A DNA stretch of 64,000 nt from Anomaloglossus baeobatrachus (taxonomy: Eukaryota; Chordata; Amphibia; Anura; Aromobatidae). Of this stretch, positions 56,701-64,000 are shown piece after piece; positions within the stretch are counted from its first letter, which is position 1, and each line of letters opens with the position of its first letter. The notes below the pieces were generated by a model. It saw nothing but the letters and a program-made list of their open reading frames with translations, did not search any database and was not told where the DNA came from. A program made the translations under genes and the position numbers. The stretch is taken from assembly GCF_048569485.1 (NCBI RefSeq), contig NC_134354.1, forward strand, positions 690,354,698-690,418,697. Direction: 5' to 3'.

Positions 56701-59466
56701 GACAGAATTCCATCCTGTAGCCATGGGAGATATAATCCCGCCCCCACTGAACGGAGACGTGTTCGAACCATACGTTGCCAAGTGGAGAGAGCCTGCCACC
56801 GACCAGGAGGAGGTTGGCGGCTAGATAGCTCGGAGGAAGCTGACTGACTAAGTGGCAGCATCTCCTGCGGTCTTCTAAAGACGCAGCTTCAAGCCAATTG
56901 GTTCTATGAACCTAGGCCGAGCTAGAGGACGATCAGATGGAGGAACGGAAACCACCGAAACCTCAACTGATTCCTGCCCTGGACAGGTTCCCTGGTTTAG
57001 GTTTGTGGCAAGGAAGAACTCTCCTCGCCGAGAGCTTCCTAAATTTCATCTAGTTGGTTCCGAAGAGACTGGTCCCACCAAAGGGGAGCCCAGTAAGGAA
57101 CCTCTATAGAGGCATCTGCCTTCCATTTCCGAAGCCACAGGAGCCTGCGGATAGCGAGGAAAGTAGCCAAGACCACCGCCGTGCGGTGTCCAGCATGGCA
57201 GACTTGGCAGAGGATGAAAAGACTGAAGTCTGGAAGGTCAGGCAACCGTCTTGGGCATAGAGTCCCTGTGAGGGAATGCATCTCCTCTGAGGAGCCATCA
57301 GCCACTGACATAACGGTCCGGGCTGAGCCACCTGAGGTGAATGAGCCCACCTCTTGACCACCATTGGTGGACGGGGGAAACCCAGTCCTCAGAATCACGC
57401 TTCATGGGAAGCGACTGTCAGAGCGGACCCTGGGCTGGTCACAGGGGCCTGAAAACTGGAGTGGTTTAAGGAACACACGTTGTGTTCACCTAGATAAGGT
57501 AACTCCGGCGGATTGAGGTACAGTACAAAATTAATGTACCGTGGGATCCTTATAGAGGTGCCGTCAGCAACTGATACAACTATCCGGGCTGAAAGTCTAG
57601 ACACCGGAGTGGCCACCCTTGGCGAATGAGTACACTCCTTGACCACCTCTGATGGGAGGGGGAGACAGGCAGCAGAACCCCGCTGTGGGATCTGCAGGAC
57701 AGGCTGCGGGCTTGGACGCAGCGGGCTGAAAACTGGAGTGGTTAAGGAACACACTCCTCGTCTTGTTAAAGGTATACTGATGCCTTTTGCCAGCGGGGAA
57801 TACTCCCCTGATACAGGCGGATGGAGGTCCAATACAAGTATAATGGACGCAATCCAATCATTCGCATCCGCGTCACCTACGGACGGATCAAAGTACCTAA
57901 AGCAGCGTCCGAGCCCCTGATAGAGACATCCTCCTCGTCCAGAGAGTCAGCTCGTATCGGAGCTGCGGGACGGGGAGGACAGGGGACCCTGCGTCTCCCT
58001 GTCAGGAGGACGGGGTCTGTGAGCTTTGCTGAGCAAGCAGAAAACGCCCTGAGAAGGGGGCTGCATGCTCAGCAGATGCCGGGACAGCCGACCCCGGAGC
58101 AGCTGGAGGGACCATGAATGAGCCTCCAAGCTGAGGGGCCACAGTGGTTATGAGCTCGCCGTACGAGCCTACCAGCAGTGGATAATAAAAACAGCCTGCA
58201 GCCTCGCTCTGTGAGACCTGCTGCAGAGGTGGGGGGCTCTGTCTAGAATGTCTAGAATACTCAAGACAGGGGTTCAGCCTGGGGCGACTCCAGGCTGAGG
58301 CACCACCACATAAGAACCATTACAGTATGGGCCGGTTCAGGCAATATAAGCTTACATGCAGAACATGTAGTGTACAGCCCTGGAGCTTTGCTCCTAGTGA
58401 GACATGCTGCTGAGGAGGAGGTTCTAAAATAAAGAATTAACTCCTTCAGAATGCCCTGATAGTGTATAAAAAGTGCACAACCAGAGGTTGTGACTTATCA
58501 GGCCGCTATTGTGAGTGCCCCCCAGGTTCCAAGCCTGGACCCCCAGATCCACTCCCTCTGCACTGCAGAGCAGCCAGCGCCGATCAGCGTACTAAGAACG
58601 CTGAGAAAATGGCGCTAGAGCGAGGGGGGAGGGCGGGGGTTAACCCAGGAGCGGGAATCGGAGGGCTAAGAAGATGTACAGGGGAGGGAATCATCTCCCC
58701 AACAAGGAGTGTCCTCCCCTGTGCAGAGCGGCGGTTGGGCGGCGCTGCAGCGTCCCCCTGCATGACTGACATGCAGGGGAACGAAACGAAAGTAGGCCGC
58801 GGCTGAAGCCGGGGCCTAGAGTTATGCATGCGGCCGAAAATCAGGCATCATCGGCGCGGTACACAGTAAAAATCGTGGAACCGGCCGGAAACACAGTAAA
58901 AGCAGCATTATCAAAGTCAATCACTGTCCCCCCAATAAAGTGCCCCACATTGCAGAAGGACCCTCTGAATAACGTCTCTATACTTAGCTTTGAGACGCAG
59001 GGTCCAGTCCCTGGTGGGGTGGGGGTCCAGTGCTCCGTCCAGCAGGGTCCTGCCAAAGGGCTGCGGATGGAGGCCGGTCTCCTGCAAGGCAGTGAGAACC
59101 GTGTTGGCTCTAACTTCAAGCCAGAGCCCCTAAGGGATGGTGAAGGAGCACGGCATGAAGGGCTCTTGCCCTGAATCAACCTTAACAGCACCGCCGCCAG
59201 GGGGGTGTGAAGGGACATGCCGGGGGTCCAGTGGACCCGCTTTTCTTCCAAATCTGTAGAAAAAAAATGAAAAATCAAAAAAAGGATGCATGTGTGTGTG
59301 TGATCCTCCTGACACAAAGCATGAAAACTGGCTAGGTCTGGCTAGCAGGGGGTGTATATGCTAGGAGGGAGGAGCTACACGTTTTGAGTGTAGTAACTTT
59401 GTGTGTCCTCCGGAGGCAGTAGCTATACACCCATGGTCTGGGTCTCCCATAGGAACGATAAAGAAA
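53713..59466 (-). mobile_element. DIRS-type retrotransposon, copy 2 (fossil, decayed)
   Basis: This 5.75 kb copy belongs to the same family as 3620-9262 and has the same orientation. It has left and right inverted terminal repeats (about 53765-53889 and 59325-59449) and an internal complementary region (about 54032-54129). Gag-like, RT-RNase H and recombinase regions are recognisable by similarity to copy 1 but are heavily interrupted (dozens of breaks). It is full length at the ends. It is clearly older than copy 1 or from a diverged subfamily. It lies in the last ESPL1 intron. Confidence 0.92.
54032..54129. repeat. DIRS copy 2 internal complementary region
   Basis: It carries the inverse of both termini joined at AATTCTCTTTTTCTTTATCG, identical over this core to copy 1 although the coding regions have diverged. 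Confidence 0.9.
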
Positions 59467-59789
59467 GACAGTTATAAACTCTTCCATCTGGCTAGGAGAA
59501 TGAGCTCACTGATGAATTCTCAGTTAAACCATTCTGCAGCCAGCAATAGACAGTAGAGAGGCTACAGAAGGCAAACCATGCATTTAATGAAATAAAATAA
59601 ATTCATTTAAAAAGAAAAAAAAAAAATTCTAAAAGATGGACAAGCATCTCAGTTACACACCATGTGAAGGGTTGGTAGTGTGCAAAACATAACTTACCAC
59701 ATATCAGAAGATCCAGGGCCACATGTTCAGACACCATACAGTCACACATGTACTATAGTAATGTAGAATACAACGGACACTACACTTAC
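59467..59789. other. ESPL1 intron sequence beside the catalytic exon
   Basis: Short intron remainder between DIRS copy 2 and the catalytic exon. An A-run lies near 59611. Nothing else was recognised. Confidence 0.5.
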
Positions 59790-59954
59790 CATCCAGCCAT
59801 TAAGTACTTCAGGACTATGCCTGCTCCTTCCAGGTCTCCTCGAACCGCCAAGGCAGCACTGCTACATCCAAACAGCAGCACTACCGCATTACAGTCCAAT
59901 CGCTGCAGTGTCTGAGCATCCAAGAAGTGTGCGCCAGCGCCATGTCCCACGTAA
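59790..59954 (-). CDS. ESPL1: ESPL1 catalytic exon
   Basis: The exon is 165 nt, from a CTGTACAG acceptor to a GTAAGT donor. It carries both catalytic residues: His in [12 protein letters not shown] and Cys in [13 protein letters not shown], 26 residues apart, the same spacing as human His2003 and Cys2029. It ends LKYLMAG plus TG of a Cys codon completed by the last exon. Flanking residues match human separase closely. No change in a catalytic position was seen, so the protease should be active. Confidence 0.98.
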
Positions 59955-60026
59955 CTGTACAGAGGACACAGAGTCATGGGCTTGGCTGGTCTCATCGGTA
60001 TCACAAGCTCTACACCATATACTTAC

Positions 60027-60110
60027 ATATAGAGATCCTGTTTAGTCAGGGCAGACTGGAGCTCCTCAGACTTTGGAGTGGATCGGATCACTCCTTTCCA
60101 TCCAGGCTCA
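60027..60110 (-). CDS. ESPL1: ESPL1 exon upstream of the catalytic exon
   Basis: The exon is 84 nt, from a GTCTTACAG acceptor to a GTAAGT donor. It reads EPGWKGVIRSTPKSEELQSA then LTKQDLYI, and its last two bases plus the next exon complete the Ile codon. Human separase has [20 protein letters not shown] and LTKHDLYIYAGHG. The intron to the catalytic exon is only 72 nt (59955-60026). Confidence 0.96.
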
Positions 60111-60169
60111 CTGTAAGACAATTCAATCTCAAGGTCACTGACTGAGGAGGCAACTAATATATCACTTAA

Positions 60170-60890
60170 AGGGAACCTGTCAGGTGCAATATGCACTCAG
60201 AACCATGAGCAGTTCTGGGTGTATATTGCTATTCCCTGCCTAACCGTCCCTGTATACACTCGCATAGATAGAGATCTTTATAAAAAGTATTTCTAAACAT
60301 CTTATATCGTATGCTAATGAATGAGTGGACTAGTCCCCTGGGCGTTAGTTCCCAGCCAGTCACCCCCATAAGCATGTTAGTATGCCCCCATGGGTGTGCT
60401 AACATGCTAATCAATGTGCAGTGTCAGAGGATGATCTCACTCACCTCTCCATCGCGTCCGATAGGGGATTTCGGCTCAATGTGCATGACCTCGGAGTTTG
60501 GATCATGCGCACTATGAAGCCGGGTGTACGCATCCTGGACTCAAACTGAAGTAGTGCGCATGACCGAACCTCTGGGGTCATGTGCAGAGCCAAAATCCAG
60601 CAATTGCGGTGGAGAGGTGAGTGAGCTCATCCTGTGACGCTGCATATTCATTAGCATGATAGCATGTTAGTACGCCCCTGTGGGCATGCTAATGGGGGCC
60701 ACTGGCCAAGGGAACTAAGGCCCTGGGGACAACTGCCCTCGCTCATTAACATATGGTAAAAGATCTTTAGAAACACTTTCTAAAGATCTCGTTACCTATA
60801 CTAGTGTATACAGGGACGGTTAGGCAGGGAGTAGCAATATGCACCCAGAACTGCTCGTGGCTCTGGGTGCATATTCCACCTGACAGGTTC
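60170..60890. mobile_element. T2-type MITE (AACCTGTCAGGT group)
   Basis: The left end GGGAACCTGTCAGGTGCAAT, preceded by TTAA (60166-60169), and the right end CACCTGACAGGTTCCCC are inverted repeats. It shares the AGATAGAGATCTTTA and GTGGACTAGTCCCC blocks with 19647-25148 and serves as an empty-site reference for the insertion there. It begins about 60 bases from an ESPL1 exon. Confidence 0.83.
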
Positions 60891-61640
60891 CCCAGCAGAA
60901 AATAAAAATAAAAAGCAATGTATCCTTAACTTCCCATCCCCCACCTGTCTGTACAGTGTTATGACCATACAGGCAGGTGACCACCAATCAGATGCCCAGC
61001 CCCATCAGGAGGAACAGAGACAGACTGGGGACCCAGGCATGGAATGGTAGGGGAGTATAGAATATGTTCCTTTGTAAAACATTACCTTATTTCAGTGTAA
61101 TACAGCCCCCTACTCCTTATATGCCAAGGTTGCTCTTGACAGCGGAATCTCAGGGGTTTAAAGGCCAGGAGCAGAGGTTTCTCTCATCCAGCCCTTGAGC
61201 GGATCTCTTGCTGTTAACACCCCCAGGCTCCTGCTGTTCACTACATACTGCGGTCACACAAAACCGTACATCATAAAGCCTCTGTCACATAGCTGTAGCA
61301 TAGTGACCTACCACCTCCTGGAAAATCTCAAAGCAAAAAATAAAATAAAATATAAAACGTCTATCAAATATCTACAATTAAAAGTTGCTCAGTAAGTTAG
61401 ATAAAAGCTCTGGAGTTTCCAGAAGCGGAGGCGGACGTCTGCGCTCTCCACTGTCATTTTCACAGCTTTGTGAGACTTCTTGCTGCTTAGCTGGGAGATA
61501 CCATTGTGCTGGGGGAGACTAGGGGAGCAGAGGGGAGTCTCTTCATGCTGAACGTAGTTATATAACGCTACAATGGAAAATGGATTCCTGTATATAAAAT
61601 CGAGCATCAGAAGTAGGATAGAAGCAGCATTATAAGTAAC
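60891..61640. other. ESPL1 intron, no exon recognised
   Basis: The minus strand has a 133-codon frame (61389-61790), but its distal part runs into a repeat, it has no proper splice sites and it does not resemble separase. Nothing else was identified. Confidence 0.4.
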
Positions 61641-62909
61641 AGGCCTTATGTGCGAGCTGCTTTTATTGCCACGTTTTTTGGGTGCAGTTTGGATCACTAA
61701 ACTGCATTTGTTTCCTCCCCAGCAAAGACAGATTTCATTTTTGCTGTGCGCACGTTGCAGCTTGGTGACCACAAAGATGCAGCATGTCAATTATTTTGGA
61801 GTTTTGTTCCTGCTTTTCTCACTAGTGTTCGGAGGACTCGTAGATCAATGGATTATGTCGGACCTGCAGGGGTATTTTGGGGGTTAAAGTGGTGAAAGAG
61901 GGTACTTTCTGTATTTTAGTTCAAATGAAGGATTTTTTGGGTGTGTGTACATTTTTCACTTACTGATTAGTAATAGTGGGGGGTCTCAGACACCTCCCAT
62001 TACTAATCTAAGTATTAATGGCAGCTGTGAGCTGACAGTAACCCCTTATTAGCCAGATTGCGACCGCACTAGGGCAATTAGGAAGAGCAAGGTAAAATGC
62101 TGGGATTATCACATCTAATGGATGCTGCAATCCTAGGCGGCTGCTATTTTTAGGCTGGAGGGAGCGCACTAAGCATGGCTCTCCCCAGCCTGAGAATACC
62201 AGCCCTCAGTTGTTGGGCCTCATCTTGACTGGGTATCAATTGGGGGGGCACCGCGCAGTTTTGTTTTAATTTTTATTTATTTAAAACTAAAAAAAAGCCT
62301 CAAGTGGTTTCTCCTATTTTGATGAACCTCAAAGATAAGCGTGCGGCTGGAGGCTAGAGCCTGTAGGCGTATGCTTTATCTGTGCTGGGTATCATATTAT
62401 GGGGGGACCCTACATCAATTGGGTCTGTGATTGTAAATGTCAGATCCGGTCACTCAGTGTGGGGGGGCATCTGACTGCAACCAATCACAGACGCTGGTGG
62501 GCGGGGGAAGCAGTGCATATGCAATGAAGGTAATGAGCGGCCCTGCAAGTGCATGAGAGGCTGCAGGAGCAGTTACAGCCGCATAGGTAACTCAGCAAGT
62601 ACAGCATGCTCGCTTTATTATTTTTTCCTTATTTTTACTTATTTCGAGTGCCTGATCCCAATTCCCTGGGAATTCCAGCCCCAGCACTAGCGTGCCTTTG
62701 AATCCGTGGGGGTTGGACTTTACAGTCTGGTCTGCCCATCATTTTTCACCCTTTACATAAATAAAAGCATCGTCAAAAACACAGGGCAAAACCCTTGGTA
62801 AACACATGTGTTTGGATGTGTTTTTGTGACCACAGGCTGCGTTTTCTTCGGACCACAAGGTTCAGTTTTGTGGGTCACCACAAAGACGCAGCATGCGGAT
62901 GTAGCCTTA
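61641..62909. mobile_element. Probable Harbinger-type MITE with internal insertion
   Basis: The left part (AGGCCTTATGTGCGAGCTGC, GACCACAAAGATGCAGCATG) and the right part (CACCACAAAGACGCAGCATG, GGATGTAGCCTTA) hold related segments. Between them (about 61890-62770) is a different repeat with GGGGTCTCAGACACCTCCC. Boundaries are approximate. Confidence 0.45.
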
Positions 62910-63430
62910 CAGCCTTCTCTGTATGGTTTGGCTTTTGGCTCTATACAGTATATGTATTAAAGACTGAGATTAACCCTTTATAAGCAGCAGTGTTTTTTTT
63001 GTAGATTAACCCCTTAGAAACAGCCATGTTCTCCTATAGATTAAGCATCTGTATCCTCCAGCTGGGCTGCACAATAAACAAGGACATCTTATTACAAGAC
63101 TGATAAATAATAAGTTTAGGCTTTCGATTGAAAAGAACATTTTTGGCCAATTTCACGGATTCATGCCTAATTGGGATGCATTGATGAATGATTCACCATG
63201 TTTCTAGGCTAAATTTATAAGAAATATATGTTAATTGATTCTATATTTAATGGACCAGTGTGACTTGACAATATAGCAGAATAGGCAAATTAATGATTCC
63301 ACCCTGACTGTGTACAAGGACCATCATGTGCACATCACTCCACTTAGCCCTTTTATATACTAACTGATCAAGCAGCATGATCTTCAACCCCCTCTAAAGC
63401 CCCATTATACAGTACATCATTACACTTAAG
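62910..63430. other. Probable ESPL1 intron, nothing recognised
   Basis: AT-rich sequence without exon or repeat ends. Confidence 0.35.
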
Positions 63431-64000
63431 CTGGGTTCACACTAAGCGACAGCGACAACGACGTCGCTGTTAAGTCACCATTTTCGGTGACGTAACAGCG
63501 ACCTTGTAAGTCGCTGTTATGATCGCTGCTTAGCTGTCAAACACAGCAGAAGCAGCGATCATAACGTCGCTGTGCTACATGTGCAGAGAGCAGGGAGCCG
63601 CGCTTAGCGCTGGCTCCTTGCTCTCCTAGGTACAGTACACATCGGGTTAATTAACCCGATGTGTGCTGCAGCTACATGTCACAGTGCAGAGAGCAGGGAG
63701 CCGCGCACACTGCTTAGCGCTGGCTCCTTGCTCTCCTTGCTACAGTATACATCGGGTTAATTACCCGATGTGTACTGCAGCCACATGTGCACAGAGCAGG
63801 AGCCGGCACTGGCAGCAAGAGCGGAGGCTGGTAACTAAGGTAAATATCGGGTAACCAGGGAAAGGTCTTCCCTTGGTTACCCGATGTTTACGCTGGTTAC
63901 AGCTTACCGCAGCTGCCAGACGCCGGCTCCTGCTCCCTGCTCGCTTCATTTCGTCGCTCTCTCGCTGTCACACACAGCGATGTGTGTGTCACAGCGGGAG
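63431..64000. mobile_element. Harbinger-type MITE, TCACAC-end subfamily, cut by the window edge
   Basis: The left end GCTGGGTTCACACTAAGCGAC follows TTAA. The interior repeats CTCCTTGCTCTCC and GGTTAATTAACCCGATGTG twice and ends in the GCTGTCACACACAGCGATG region seen in the 10593 copy. The right end is outside the window. Confidence 0.75.

Noticed and set aside
61389-61790. A 133-codon minus-strand frame upstream of the ESPL1 exons
   Set aside because: There is no separase similarity and no donor at its end, and half of it lies in a MITE-like repeat.

Overview
The window looks like nuclear DNA from an amphibian, most likely a frog or toad. It holds parts of two vertebrate genes, both on the minus strand, embedded in a very dense mass of transposable elements. 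The repeats are mainly TTAA-target palindromic MITEs of the Xenopus T2 type, TWA-target Harbinger-type MITEs, DIRS-type tyrosine-recombinase retrotransposons and Penelope-like elements. The organism call rests on this repeat mix and on the two genes; no species-specific marker was seen.

Genes. AAAS (ALADIN, a nuclear pore WD40 protein) runs right to left. Coding exon 1 is at 29222-29344, exons 2-4 at 13573-14043, exon 5 at 11508-11554 and exon 6 at 2571-2669; the remaining exons lie beyond the left edge. All six exons have consistent splice phases and give about 181 residues in register with the human protein. A GC-rich stretch with two TGACGTCA sites at 36175-36570 is a candidate AAAS promoter. 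ESPL1 (separase) enters from the right. Its last three coding exons are 60027-60110, 59790-59954 (catalytic His and Cys) and 50584-50785 (C-terminus and stop), with a 9 kb intron before the last exon. From the human gene order PFDN5 and MYG1 might be expected next to ESPL1; neither was found.

Layout. 1-13.5 kb: AAAS exons 5-6, Harbinger-type MITEs, and a DIRS element (3.62-9.26 kb) inserted in a MITE. 13.5-29.3 kb: AAAS exons 1-4 and the 15 kb intron 1, with two solo LTRs, a 3.8 kb minisatellite of 19-bp units inside a TA-target transposon that sits inside a T2-type MITE, and a Penelope-like element. 30-36 kb: a T2-type MITE split by a solo LTR, which is itself filled by four end-to-end MITEs and a hAT element. 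36.2-44.4 kb: a five-level nest around an LTR retroelement that has a tRNA-Ser-type primer site and an ORF with a cold-shock-like C-terminus. 44.4-49.4 kb: a MITE and the remains of an endogenous retrovirus. 49.8-60.1 kb: the ESPL1 3' end, with a second, older DIRS copy in its last intron. 60.1-64 kb: more MITEs. Apart from the two host genes, no open reading frame looks like a cellular gene.
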